Shown here: positions 33,836 to 45,091 of the stretch, piece by piece
How the letters are laid out: each line of letters begins with the position of its first letter
Numbering within the stretch: position 1 is the stretch's first letter
From: Agrypnia vestita
Lineage: Eukaryota; Arthropoda; Insecta; Trichoptera; Phryganeidae
Length of the DNA stretch: 64,000 nt
Assembly: GCA_016648135.1 (NCBI GenBank)
Contig: JADDOH010023145.1
Coordinates: forward strand, 186,001 to 250,000
Reading direction: 5' to 3'
Position numbers and translations under genes: made by a program
The notes under the pieces: generated by a model
Databases searched by the model: none
Seen by the model: the letters and a program-made list of their open reading frames with translations, nothing else
What the model was told of the DNA's origin: nothing

Positions 33836-34498
33836 ACAGAAGCCCCAGTACACGAATTTAGTATTTGCTCTCGATTTTGTTAAATTTAACGTAAACTTAT
33901 TAAATCATTTTGCAAAACTCACAGCTAAACAGGTTTTTAATCAATTTTATTATGATAGATCCATTCACTCTTGAAGCATTTCCTCAAAAAAATATGAATA
34001 AATATATTGTTATAACATCAAAAAAATTATAACCCCGAAACACTATTTAAATTTTCATGCAATAGAGTTATCTTTGGTACACTTAATCTTGTATATTTTC
34101 AAATAAAGACCAAATATTTTATTTACTAATTGATTTATACAGTTTGAAGAAGAAGTGGTGCTATTCAGACAATAATATTTTTCGACAAGGTTATCGTTTG
34201 AAAAAAGACAAAAATTAAACGTTCTGTTACCTATATTGTAGTATCCATTAAACCATTAAAGTATTATTTTAATTAAATTTTACATGCATACTAAGAAAAT
34301 TTCACTGTCATTAATATAAAAATATTTAAAAAATTATACCTCATACTCAAGAAGTCGAATTAATTAAATCGCGTCGCGGTGCGTGGCCCCCGCGCCCAGC
34401 GCGCTGCGCACGGCTATAACAATGCAAAATGATTTAATAAGTTTACGTTAAATTTAGAAAAATCGAGAGCAAATACGAAATTCGTGTACTGGGGCCTC
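33836..34498. mobile_element. TTAA-flanked element with GAGGCCCC ends, copy 2
   Basis: Collinear with 10520-11631 over most of its length. TTAA is at 33832-33835 and 34499-34502. The right end CGTGTACTGGGGCCTC is intact; the left end reads ACAGAAGCCCCAGTACACG, with a small change. It lacks the tRNA-bearing part of copy 1. It carries a very GC-rich stretch (34371-34423) where copy 1 has unrelated AT-rich sequence. Confidence 0.75.
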
Positions 34499-34502
34499 TT
34501 AA

Positions 34503-35165
34503 GGCGGCACATTCACAGCAAATGCATATTTCGGCATTTTTTTTACGAAAATGTGGGTTTTTATTATTCATTTATAGCAGCATGTATACTCTAAGCTGCA
34601 TTTTTTTTAGAGCAATTACTTATATAGAACCTTTTTTATTATATAAAAGTAATAAACTGGATATTATTTTTAATAATTAATAAAATATAAGCATTACTCG
34701 ACAGGCTGCGACCAAAACATCTTTTTTAGTGTCCTAGGCGGCGCTAATTTTTAATGAATATTTATATGTACGCATAATATGTTTTTTTATACGTATAAAG
34801 TATACATCATTATCTAGAATTTTTACTAAGGAAATCTTCAATATTAATAAAGTTATAATGTTTTAAATTTGCAAGAAATTTTTACGTTTTTTGATGATTT
34901 TAAAACGATTAGATGATTTAAAACAGTTTATTCTATTTATTCTCGTATTTTGAGGCATTACTTAAAAGTTAGTTTTTTTTATAAAAACAACTTAATTATT
35001 ATTTAAAAATGAAAATTCTAAAGTATGAAATGCGCCAATAAATGACGTAGTTGCCGACGGCATTCTGTTTTATAATTAGAGTATAAATGATTCTGATATA
35101 AATGAATAATAAAAACCCACGTTTTTGTAAAAAAAAACGCCGAAATATGCAGTGAATATCCAGCC
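34503..35165. mobile_element. TTAA-flanked MITE with GGCGGCACATTCAC ends
   Basis: The left end GGCGGCACATTCACAGCAAA and right end TGCAGTGAATATCCAGCC are inverted. The similarity continues through ATATTTCGGC, a T/A run and AACCCACATTTT-type sequence to ATGAATAATAAA. TTAA flanks both sides (34499-34502 and 35166-35169). The left TTAA is shared with the preceding element. Confidence 0.75.
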
Positions 35166-35169
35166 TTAA

Positions 35170-35695
35170 AGTACATATTAAAGATTTTTTCGCTTTTATA
35201 CGAGGCGATAGATAATCCAAATATTTTTGAAGATATTCTTCAATAGGCGCGTTTAGAGTGAAATTTTAGGATGCAAAGTAATGCGCACGCATCATGCAAC
35301 GGAATAATATAACACCAAGAAGTCACGACGCGTCGATCAATAGCTAAGATGACGGTTTTCATAGTAATATTTAACCAATTCTTATGTGACTATATTTGTT
35401 TGAAAGCGGTGTAAAGAAAATCGCATATCCTCCAGGCGCTGTTAGTAGCAAAATGCTGTTATTTTTTTAAAAAGATTTATTAGAGACACTGACAGGATAA
35501 TGGGTACCTACACAATACTCTATTAATAAAACACTTTAAATAAATACTATGCCCACTATCCCAATGACAAGTGTCTTCGGCACGCTTTAGCAACATGTAT
35601 GTATATTTTACAAGTACATTTATGTGTATTATATATTTAGTGTTTGAATGTAGTATGATCATATAAGAATATGTAAATAAACAATTGATTTAATG
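35170..35695. other. No gene seen
   Basis: AT-rich with no supported feature. Confidence 0.4.
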
Positions 35696-35699
35696 AATC

Positions 35700-35880
35700 T
35701 ATAAGTTCAGGTCATCGTTTAGAAAATGGATGTTGTGTATGAGTGAGTTTTTGAACGATGATAAGGTACCTTCAAGAATATCAGCATCAATGTTAGGGTC
35801 AGCACAATACTTATATGTGCGACACAACCTTGTGATGGGAGAGAAGTAACCAACATCATTAGTGTGCTGGCTTATTCTAA
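35700..35880 (-). mobile_element. LINE C-terminal fragment, minus strand
   Basis: The minus strand reads HTNDVGYFSPITRLCRTYKY then ADPNIDADILEGTLSSFKN. It matches YFSPLPRMLNQY and NPNIDIFHMTQSQFKRE of the LINE at 7467-8096, so both belong to one group. Confidence 0.65.
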
Positions 35881-36229
35881 AGATTTAAAAATTTTTTTAT
35901 TTATTTAATTAATAATATATATATATATATATATAATATTTTTTTCTTCAATCATACATAAATGTTTACAAATCGATATTTTTTGTGTGTGTATACCTCA
36001 CTAAAAAGAATAATATTCTTGTGTGTGGTGAGGAACAACCACTTACAATCATAGGTATAGGTAGTGTAATCTAATTATATAACAATTGGAAGGAAAGAAA
36101 AGAAAATCTAATACATCAAATCTTAGTTAATAATACAGTATATAGAATAAGCAGTTAAGTAAACAATAATATAAATAATAAGCAATCAAGAACTCAATCA
36201 CAAAGTCAATTCTATAATAAATGAGAACC

Positions 36230-36720
36230 CATTCGGGTTCACTGGGGGAATACGCACACAGGGCGCAACCGCAAAACAATCACCATCTTGCAAAATAAAT
36301 TGGAAAAATCAAATAATTATACAGGTATCTTCATCGATTCGTGGGAAGTACTCAACTCATACGAACAACCCGTATCAGAACCAAAAGAAAACGGGACTGA
36401 CCAAACGGCCCCAAACGGGAAAGAAGCCACTCACCGAATATACCTCAGATAGTCAGATGAAATGAATCTCCAAGTAATCCACCATTGGTGAATTTGGATT
36501 CCCCCAAGGTACGGTCCCTAGAACTCTACCATTCCTCACTCACATAAAGGACACATCTCAACAAAATCAACGGTGAATTAGTATTCCACCCAGACGAGAC
36601 CGCATTGTCCACAAATTATCCTTCATGGGCAAAAGTTCACGAATCAGCAAACGAGAGTATCAATATACCAGAAATTGTGGCCAGACAACAATCTTCTAGC
36701 ATTCAACGTAAAAAAAAAAA
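36230..36720 (+). mobile_element. LINE reverse transcriptase palm fragment, plus strand
   Basis: With frame changes the plus strand reads FGFPQGTVPRTLPFLTHIKD, the palm motif PQGTxLGPLLFxxYxxD in decayed form, and later WAKVHESANESIN. It stops at an A run (36709-36719) where the next fragment begins on the other strand. The part before 36480 is a poorly readable upstream piece. Confidence 0.55.
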
Positions 36721-37260
36721 CATTTCAACTTGAATTTAAATTTATTGTAGTCCTCAATGCTTTTTATTTCTGTGGGTAAATTATTGAAGTTATGTATACC
36801 TTTATATAGAAAACTGTTTTGAAAAAACGTGGTATTAAATTTAGGAATTTTTATATTACTCTCAAATTTAGTCGAGTGACAAGTTTGTAAATTATTTGTC
36901 CTCTTTTCTTTAAATATCTGTAATATTGAATATTTCTTATAGATTGTGTCTACTGTATTAACTTTGAATATATTAAATAAAGTTTCAGTTCTGAATTTTT
37001 GGGGTTTCTTCAAAATTATTTTAATAATTAATCTTTGGATTTAATGTGATCGCGTATGATCCTCCCCATCCAATAATACCATATTGCAGTAACGATTGTA
37101 TAGTAGCATAATATAGCATTTTTATATTATTAGTTTTTAGAACATTTCTTACTCTAATGAATATATAAATACATTTTCTTAGTCGTTTGACTAGTTCACA
37201 GATATGAAATTTCCAATTTAAATTTTGATCTACATTTATCTATATCCAAGTTTCTTATAC
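36696..37260 (-). mobile_element. LINE C-terminal fragment, minus strand
   Basis: Reading down from 37260, the minus strand gives VDQNLNWKFHICELVKRLRK, LYYATIQSLLQYGIIGWGG, PQKFRTETLFNIFKV, FLYKGIHNFNNLPTEIKSI and KFKFKLK. This is the post-palm and C-terminal part of a Jockey/CR1-like LINE. The final 105 codons (37013 to 36696) are open. The family resembles the LINEs at 38210-39590 and 53731-54409. Confidence 0.75.
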
Positions 37261-37384
37261 GGGGTTTAACGTTATGAATATTGCATATGCTCCGGGCGCT
37301 GTTATTGTCGTTTTTTTCTCTTAGATGATGTATTTTTCATATAATTGTGATCAAATTCATAATGTGTTATTATGATGATTGAAT

Positions 37385-37650
37385 GGATGAAAAAAAGGCA
37401 ATTGAGATGGTATGACCACATTGAACGCAGAGCACCCGATTACATTGCTAACCAGGCGATCTCCATTTATTTTTCCAGAATTACATCCACAGGAAGATCA
37501 TAAAATTCATGGGTGGTGCAAAGGGATGATCTGATGCACACGGTTGGGTGACGGCATCCAGGACAGGAGGACTTACAGCCTAAGGACGAAGAGAGCTGAC
37601 CCCAATAGTCAATAACAACACTGAGTTTTGACAAAGCCAGGGAGAAGAAT
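37385..37650 (+). mobile_element. Degraded LINE C-terminal fragment
   Basis: The frame reads KKRQLRWYDHIERRAPDYIA, then after frame changes QDRRTYSLRTKRADPNSQ. This is the LRWYGHVxRR and RTADP layout of another LINE group. Confidence 0.55.
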
Positions 37651-38209
37651 ATGGTGATTTTTTATTTACAATCCATGTACAAATTATGTTTACTTTTAGA
37701 AGCAAGATTTCTTATCAGTTCAGAGAGAAATGTCATTGAGGAAATTCTAGTCTGTGTTGTATACCTCGAGTTGGAACATATCTGAATGGAACATATTCTA
37801 ATGCAAAAGATACAACACAGCCTGTATTTTTTATGTATGCAAAAGAAATATAACTTCGCATCCAATTTTATAACCGCTTTTAGACATAAGCTAACTTTCC
37901 TGTGCCCACTGGACGCCCCTGTGTCTATAAGAATGTTATCAAGTGCACTTTATTAATAGTTACAAACATAGCCAACTGAAAATAACTCGGTGTAACCGAG
38001 CTACGCATGGCTTCCATAGTTTTGAAGTAGGGTTAACGTCTTTCCCGAGTCTAGATTGGGTCTTGTAAAATCGAAAAAGTGCAACATTTCAAACGCTCAG
38101 TGCATACCTACGAGACTTACATCAACAATAGGCGCATCATTGGAAAAAGGAAAAATGTACCTATCTAAGATAAATTCAATAGTAGCTAACTTAAGCTCTG
38201 TTGCTATAT

Positions 38210-39590
38210 GATATTGAACCGATTGCGTCGGTATTACTGCGAGCAGTACCTTGTTTTGTTCAGCTTAAAAAGCACGCTATCCTCGAACTACATATGTGTA
38301 CTCAGTGACCCAGAAATCCCGACATATGGTATACCACAAGGCACGGTATTAGGACCACTACTATTTATTATCTACCTGAATATGATCTTCCAATTGAGAA
38401 TTTTTCGAAAACTATACTCCTACGCTGACGATATGGCAATTGTAGCAACTGATGATACATGGGAAAATACAATAAAAAAGCAAATGAAGACCTCACTAGA
38501 ATAAGAAAATAGTTTGATTATAACCTTCTCTCACTAAATGCCGATAAAACTGTGTATATTCCATTTATATTAAGTCCAGCACAAGTCCCTAATATTATCT
38601 TGAAAATACATACCACCAAATGCACAATAGAAAACTGTGACTCCATACTCCGCGACAATCTAAAAATCACAAAATCTACAGAGTACCTAGGTGTCATTAT
38701 AGATCAACAATTAAAATGGAAGGAACATATAAATACAATGGTAAACAGAATTCCTTAATTGATATATATATATATATATTTATAAGATTACGCAATATAT
38801 TAACACAAGAATCTCTTGGAATAATTTATCAGGCTTTTGTGCAATCCATACTTTAATATGGAATAATTGGCTGGGGAGGAACGAATAAAACCATTCTACA
38901 GACATTAAAAATAATATTAAAATTGATCATAAAAATAATTTTAAAGAAACCTAGAACACATCCTACGGAATTCCTGTACAAACAATTCAGGATCCCAAAT
39001 TTAAGCAGCATATATAAAACCAACTCAATATTACAAATACACAAAGAAATTATCAATAAAAAAAACACAAATATAGTTCAAAATTAAAATAGACGTAGCA
39101 AAAGAACACACATGATTGGAACCCTAAATATACCTAGATGCAGCAAAACAGCCATGCAACACCACTACAGATTCCTAGGAATTAAATATTTCAATAATCT
39201 ACCAGCGAATATTAGAACTATACAACATTATGTAAAGATCAAAAAGTGCGTACAATCATTGAACAATTGAGTGATGAGATTTGTGTTATTAACCTTAACA
39301 TGCTTATTTTTAAATATTGTAATATTATATTGACATTTTTATCTCTAAATATTTATATTTATATATATTTCTTTGCATGTACGTATCGTATATTCTTGAA
39401 AAAAAAACAGTTACATATCTATCACACTTATGGCATTCTCCGGTTCCATACACAAGTTTATATTTTCATGGGACTGTAAAAAATTTGAAAAAATGCATCA
39501 AAATTAAATAATGTGTATCATATATGCAAAATATTATGTAAACTTAAATATTATTAATAAAAAATAAAATAAAGATGTTCGTGTACTAAG
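38210..39590 (+). mobile_element. LINE, plus strand, palm to 3' end
   Basis: Motifs in order are YGIPQGTVLGPLLFIIYLN (palm), LYSYADDMAIVATDD (catalytic YADD, present), TEYLGVIIDQQLKWKEHI, ILTQESLGIIYQAFVQSIL, stop, YGIIGWGG, IPNLSSIYKTNSILQIHKEI, IPRCSKTAMQHHYRFLGIKY and FNNLPANIR. Several frame changes and stops break it, and a (TA)n run sits at 38761-38779. The 3' end is A-rich near 39560-39590. No endonuclease domain was found upstream, so it is 5'-truncated. Confidence 0.8.
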
Positions 39591-39599
39591 TAAGAACTA

Positions 39600-41335
39600 T
39601 GATACAGGTATGATCTTTAATGAGACATTTAGAAAGGACTCATTTGGATGCACCTGTAAAATTCATGACTAATAAAACAAACAAAACAATGAAGCGCGCA
39701 GACGGTGCGTGTACCACCTGCAAATGCAACGATTTTGAACCTGACTAAAATGTATATCATTTTGTGTTACCTTTATGCATTCAATTTATGGAAAAGTCGT
39801 GCTTGTTTTTGCGGTAAATTGACTAAAATAAAATACGACGAAACACTATTATGATCTGCAATAATCATGGATCACATTTCTTCAGACAACCCCAGATATT
39901 TTTCTAAGTTTAAAAGCTTGCGAAACATCTGTGCTCCAATACATTTTTATATCTTTCTAAACTGTTATAAAACAGTAAACAGTGCGTACGATGTTCTCTT
40001 ACTGTTCTCAGTTGGCTGATTCTTTACATAGGTAAAAGCAGTCAAATGATTGGTATTATAACGTTAACCAAAGGGAATAGATTAGTAAGCATACTCCATA
40101 TATATAGTTACTGTGATAGAATATGCTGTGAAACATATTTTTCAATTGTTAAATAAGAAAACATAACTACTGCTTTTCTTTGGCCTTTTTTCTTTCTTCC
40201 AGGCATATTCTTACAGCTGGTTTGTGATTCATATAAAATATCTGTTGTTTCAATACCTAAATATATCAAACGACCGTAATATAAACCTTAAATCTCTGTC
40301 TTGATTTTTTTGATTGGGCTGACATCTCAGATTTTGCCCAGTAATAGTTATGTACTATGACGCGGCACCTAATCTATAATAATTAATAACTAATCAGCGG
40401 CAATAAATATTCGATGAAGAAACTTATGGGTCTTTTGGTATGAGTAGTTTGCAGCTCATTGTGTTATCAGGAGAAGCATCTCTCCTTCAATAATGGTGAC
40501 ATGGACCAGATCTCAGTCAGAGATCAAATTGTCGGTCGTATTCTGAAAATAACAAGATTGTTATTTTGGTAATTGTTACCACTGTTCGATCTTTATAAAC
40601 AGGACCAGTGTCACTGAACACAACCACTTTCCTTCACCTTTTCATATTGCACGCTCTACTAAAACCTTTTATTTATGTCTTGTTGGCCTGACGTGTTTTG
40701 TTCTGAGTTTTGTGTGCCCACTTTTACGTGATCGTAAAGCCTTTGGATAAGGGTCAAGGTGGCACAAGATTTCCAGCTACCGCCCTTCTGATAAGGGAGA
40801 AAACCAGCGTTGTTCCTTCGACCTGGACCTAAAGGACAAAGGTAAGAGCGTGCTTTCCTTCTGATCTTTATTTCCTTCCAGAACCCGTCTTTCCCATCTT
40901 AACTTATCCATTCTCACATTCCGTGTTCAAACAACCACAAAACTCAAAAATAGATTTAAGGCACTCAAAAATAAACGGCGCGTATTTCTTTATGCCCGTG
41001 TAATTATTTAATTAATTTACGTTTACGATTATTGCAATTTAACATGAGACCTTTGGAAAGTAGTGAATTTACGTGGTCTAATTAGTGTGATATGTAGATT
41101 GAGGGGAATGTGGAGTATAAGGAATTCATAATAATTTTCATTGAAAACCCAAGACCAAAAGAAGAAAGTGCATCTACACATACGATGGTGCAAAATCACC
41201 TTTCAACGCCCAATACTTGTGCTACAGTGGCATACAAACCATTTAAATTTAAAATAGGTACACATACATGGATTGCAATTTCATATCTCCCGTTGTCTGT
41301 ATTATAACGCTATAAAAATTCTTGACAACACCTTC
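39600..41335. other. No gene seen
   Basis: AT-rich with occasional short frames lacking motifs. Confidence 0.4.
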
Positions 41336-41339
41336 TCCG

Positions 41340-41550
41340 ACACGGTATCACCAAGCACTACATTAAGATACACACACCCTGCTTTCGACACGGTACTACA
41401 ATCCAGTACTTAACCTTACACAAACTTGGACACACCCTAACTTCGATACGGTATTGCAAGGCAATACTTATCCTACACTTCAACACACTCATCACATCAG
41501 CCCTGATAATGGACCCTGAAATGGTATCCGAAACGTCGGTCAGAGAGGTC
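41340..41550 (+). mobile_element. PLE-type terminal region with tandem units and hammerhead-like end
   Basis: Three degenerate units of about 57 bp, each with ACACCnTnnTTCGAnACGGTA, are followed by CCCTGATAATGGACCCTGAA then ATGGTATCCGAAACGTCGGT (41501-41540). The last part has the order of a hammerhead ribozyme: CTGA(T)AA box, GGACC/GGTATCC stem II, GAAAC, palindromic ACGT and cleavage triplet GTC. The box reads CTGATAA instead of CTGANGA, so activity is unlikely. Such short-stem-III hammerheads are known from Penelope-like elements. No coding part is adjacent. Confidence 0.5.
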
Positions 41551-41599
41551 ACATATACATGGCAGAATATCCCAGAACACTATACACGGAAGATAAAGT

Positions 41600-42690
41600 C
41601 AATACTTTCGTCACAATGATACACATTTTTGACGTTTCTCTTTATTTTATTACATATTTTTGAGTAACAATCACTAAATAACATACTACTTGTTATTTTC
41701 TAAATACGTTCCATCTTAAAAGTATCTCTAGCCACTTGCTTACCCCGGTCCAAAATAATGGACTTTCGAGTTTCGAAGAGATTCTTTAAAGCAGTTATGT
41801 CCATAATGTGAACATGTATTTAGTGTGTATTTAAGTGATTAATAAAAAACTGACCACCATAAAAATAAACAAAAAAAAACATGCTGTCTGTTTATTTATC
41901 GACGACAAATAATTTTTTATCTTTGTGGACTTACATGCATAGAAAATAATGTAATTTTGGTAAATTCTTGCGAGAAGCGTCGCGCAGCCGGCTGTTTTTT
42001 TTTTTCGGGGAAATCCAGACTATGTTTGCTAAAATGCGGGGCAACCCATATGCTAGAGTACGTCCAAGCACACCAAATATCTCACAGACACTCGAGAGAT
42101 ATAATGTGTCCTAGTGGAGAGGCTCCTTTACATATTTATTAAGATTTTCTTCCGCATAACGCCATTGTAGGAAATGAAAGATCCATGGTCCGCAGTCTCA
42201 ATATAAGTAGTGGCACTAACACAGCGCGCACAAGACTCGGTCTCTCGACATTTTAAAACTCTCTTTGATGTTATGAACCTTTTTTAGATCTCGAGAGCGC
42301 CACAGCATGGCAAGTAATTTCTCACGAAGGTCTGATGCGCGATTTTTTGCGTTTAAATTTAACAAAGCATGGGTAGGTGGACCTGGGCAGAAATGTGAAC
42401 AGGTTTTGGCTGGGCGAAGTTTGGTAAAAAACTTAATTGCCTTTGAAATATGTGGGCACACTCTGATCGCTGGAACTGTTATTAAAAACTGGATATTTGG
42501 CGGCAAGCTATCGAACTAGGCTCGACCAGTTATTTTAAGTGTGTATCGAGTGTATGACAGAAATAGACAACATCGGGGGTCCATTCCCATTGGCTAGCGC
42601 TATCGTAACCATCATGTCTTGATCGCTTTTAATAATAATTCTCGGGTCGGCGGACTAAAACACAACAATGTATGAAAGCTTTAGTCTACG
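41600..42690. other. No assigned gene
   Basis: Includes a 96-codon minus frame at 42506-42216 and an overlapping 70-codon plus frame, in a GC-richer patch. Neither has a recognised motif. The rest is AT-rich. Confidence 0.3.
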
Positions 42691-42821
42691 GCCGTATTCT
42701 AAAAATAGCAATATTACTATTTCTGCGTCTTGAAAAATAAAGAAGTGAACTGACGGGACAATGACGGAAAAATTTTGGATGGCAGCCGTGCGGCCCAACT
42801 CTCCACGGTTGCCTTTAGCAT

Positions 42822-42920
42822 TAAAAAATGCCAAGCTGGCGACGAATGAGTAGGACGAATGAGGATATACGAGGTTTGCTTATAAAACGGTCCTGGGTAA
42901 ACGGTGGGTCTGCCCTCATT
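42822..42920 (-). repeat. Short dispersed repeat Z, copy 3
   Basis: The complement of TTATAAAACGGTCCTGGGTA and the neighbouring GGCGACGAATGAGTAGGACG matches the repeats at 10034 and 17275. Confidence 0.6.
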
Positions 42921-42930
42921 TCTGCATCTT

Positions 42931-43129
42931 GACAGTTATTGAATAACATTGTAATGCCGCCAATTTTGAAATTTTTAATATGACAAAGCAAACGTTGATT
43001 ATTCACAACTTATGAATAACTTAAGGTTTGTTTAAGTTGTAGAGTTTTCTCATTGATTGAATTCATTAATTACAAACCTGTCAAACTTAAAACGTCAAAA
43101 TTTGCGGCATTACAATGTTATTCAATAAC
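42931..43129. mobile_element. MITE, about 200 bp
   Basis: CAGTTATTGAATAACATTGT then AATGCCGCCAATTTTGA at the left, and its inverse TCAAAATTTGCGGCATTACA then ATGTTATTCAATAACTG at the right, form a TIR of about 37 bp. The interior is AT-rich. No clear target duplication is seen. Confidence 0.75.
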
Positions 43130-43762
43130 TGAAGACCCCTTGGCAAGAAGTTGTTAACTAACATTTTTGTCAAAATTGAGTGAATAAGCCCTCTAAACTA
43201 AATAATGTACGCTCTTTCCATTGGAAATAAGTTCAGAACTTAAAAATAATTAGAACATGTTCAGATCATAGGGATGAACATGTTAAGTACACTTTTTCAT
43301 AAAAATCAAATCAGTTATTAATGGGAAGAATATGTTATTTTCAATAATAACATGTTCATGCCATCATTCTGAAATTAACACGCCTTTTAATTTGATTGGA
43401 ATATTTATGGTTAATATAAATTTTACTCTGGCAGTACTGTCATATATTTGTTTTTATTTGAAGACTATTATAAAATGTAATTATATATTATTTTTTAATA
43501 ATTTTAAATGGTACCTACCACGTTTTGTAATATTAATGAATATGCCAGGTATTTTGTAATTTTGGATAATGGATGGTAAAAACGGATAGCATTTGAAGGG
43601 TTGTTTGATGTTCGCGTTTTACCAATTTTAAAAAGGTGTTATTCTATTAAAAATGAGTTCCAGAGGCGAAAAAATGGTTGTTAACCATTTTTTTAGGTAA
43701 AATTAGTTTATAAAAAAAATTGATTATTTTATTTGTATATATCTACTTTTATTTGAGTGTTT

Positions 43763-43805
43763 ACACCAACATGTTTCAGAAATTACCATTCCATCATCAG
43801 GGTGT
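43763..43805 (-). ncRNA. Hammerhead ribozyme motif, left PLE repeat
   Basis: On the minus strand: stem I ACACC / GGTGT, box CTGATGA, stem II GGAA / TTTC around ATGGTAA, then GAAAC, a two-pair stem III in palindromic ACATGT, and cleavage triplet GTT just before GGTGT. All core bases of a minimal type I hammerhead are present. The tiny stem III and its self-complementary ACATGT would favour cleavage as a dimer, as described for PLE ribozymes. Confidence 0.75.
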
Positions 43806-43889
43806 TGTATAACTGTCAAAAAAAATATTCGAAATTAAAATTAAATTTAAAGTAATTTTGGTTCATACAGAGATTCAATAAGCAACGTT

Positions 43890-44975
43890 TTGTATAATCA
43901 AATAGAGGGACTTCCTATGGGAGCACCCACAAGTCCAATAATTGCAGACATTTTTGCAGAAAATTTAGAGAAAATTATTTTTAATTGTGATTCAACTTTG
44001 TTAAAAAATATTTTGTTATGGAGAAGGTATGTATTACGTATTTGGACAGGATCAGAACGTGAACTAACATCATTTTTAAAACTAATTAATTCATTTCATA
44101 ATAACATAAAGTTTACTTTAGAAATAGAAAATAATTCGACAATTAATTTTTTAGATTTAACACTTTATAAAAATAATAATAAAATTCAATTAAAATTTTA
44201 TAGAAAGCCAACTTTTACAGATGCTATAATACATAGTACATCTAATCACCCACTATCACATAAACACTCGGGTTTTCATTCAATTATACACCGTCTTGTG
44301 TATGTACCTTTGACTCACTCTAATTTTCAAATTGAATTAAATACAATAAAACAAATCGCATTTAATAATGGATACAATACAGAATTAATTGATAATTTTT
44401 TTATAAATAAATTAAAGAATAATGTAACTAACCAATTTTTATACAATTCACAGATAAATGTAAATAATAATAACGATTATTGGCGAAGAATTTTATATAT
44501 TAATAGATTTTCCAATCAAATTTCAAAATATCTACCAAAAAATATTAGAACTGCATTTTATACAAATAACTATATAGGGAAACTACTCATAAATGCAAAA
44601 GATAAATATAATATAGTTAAGAATTCAGGTGTTTATAAATTGTCGTGTAATGATTGTACAGCCTTTTATATTGGAAAAACCGGTCGAAATATCAATGTAA
44701 GAGTTAAAGAACATTTAAGATGTCTGAATAATCATGGTTTTTCTGAATTCGCAAATCATTTATTAGAAAATGATCACGGTTTTGATAAAAATTTAGGACT
44801 TTCTATTTTACACATAAACAATTTTGGTCTGAAATTGAATAATTTAGAATCATTAGGAATTAGTAAAGCATGTAATAGTAAACAAAATATTATTAATAAT
44901 CAGTTAAATTTGACTACTAGCCCAATTCTAAAATTTTTTCCAATAATTGCGAGTAATCAAGAACTTCAGAAATAA
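43890..44975 (+). CDS. PLE reverse transcriptase / GIY-YIG endonuclease (5' partial)
   Basis: 361 codons are open. The reading also extends upstream in frame (RDSISNVLYNQIE), so the ATG is internal. Residues 6-27 (EGLPMGAPTSPIIADIFAEN) are a reverse transcriptase palm motif. At about residue 46 the family's RYVDD(I/V)xxIW catalytic motif appears as RRYVLRIWTG: both aspartates are missing, by a deletion of about two codons that keeps the frame. NNSTINFLDL and FYRKPTFTDAIIHSTSNHP follow. From about residue 250, SGVYKLSCNDCTAFYIGKTG and RVKEHLRC give the GIY-YIG nuclease with a CxxC near its start, and EFANHLLENDHGF follows. The polymerase must be dead; the endonuclease looks intact. Flanking repeats carry hammerheads. 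Confidence 0.85.
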   Translation: MYNQIEGLPMGAPTSPIIADIFAENLEKIIFNCDSTLLKNILLWRRYVLRIWTGSERELTSFLKLINSFHNNIKFTLEIENNSTINFLDLTLYKNNNKIQLKFYRKPTFTDAIIHSTSNHPLSHKHSGFHSIIHRLVYVPLTHSNFQIELNTIKQIAFNNGYNTELIDNFFINKLKNNVTNQFLYNSQINVNNNNDYWRRILYINRFSNQISKYLPKNIRTAFYTNNYIGKLLINAKDKYNIVKNSGVYKLSCNDCTAFYIGKTGRNINVRVKEHLRCLNNHGFSEFANHLLENDHGFDKNLGLSILHINNFGLKLNNLESLGISKACNSKQNIINNQLNLTTSPILKFFPIIASNQELQK

Positions 44976-45048
44976 TATTTTTTTTAAATAATTTAGAAAA
45001 ACAAGGAACAAAAGACATTTCATTCGAATTTTTTTTCAAAGTTATACA

Positions 45049-45091
45049 ACACCCTGACGATGGAATGTTAATTTCTGAAACATGTTAGTGT
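45049..45091 (+). ncRNA. Hammerhead ribozyme motif, right PLE repeat
   Basis: Stem I ACACC / AGTGT (one mismatch beside the cleavage site), box CTGACGA, stem II GGAA / TTTC, then GAAACATGTT. It differs from the left copy at few positions. CTGACGA keeps the consensus CTGANGA. The stem I mismatch probably weakens it. Confidence 0.7.

Noticed and set aside
36696..37260. Twin-priming inversion of a single LINE
   Set aside because: The pieces join at the C-terminal end rather than at the 5' side of the 3' piece, opposite to the expected product.
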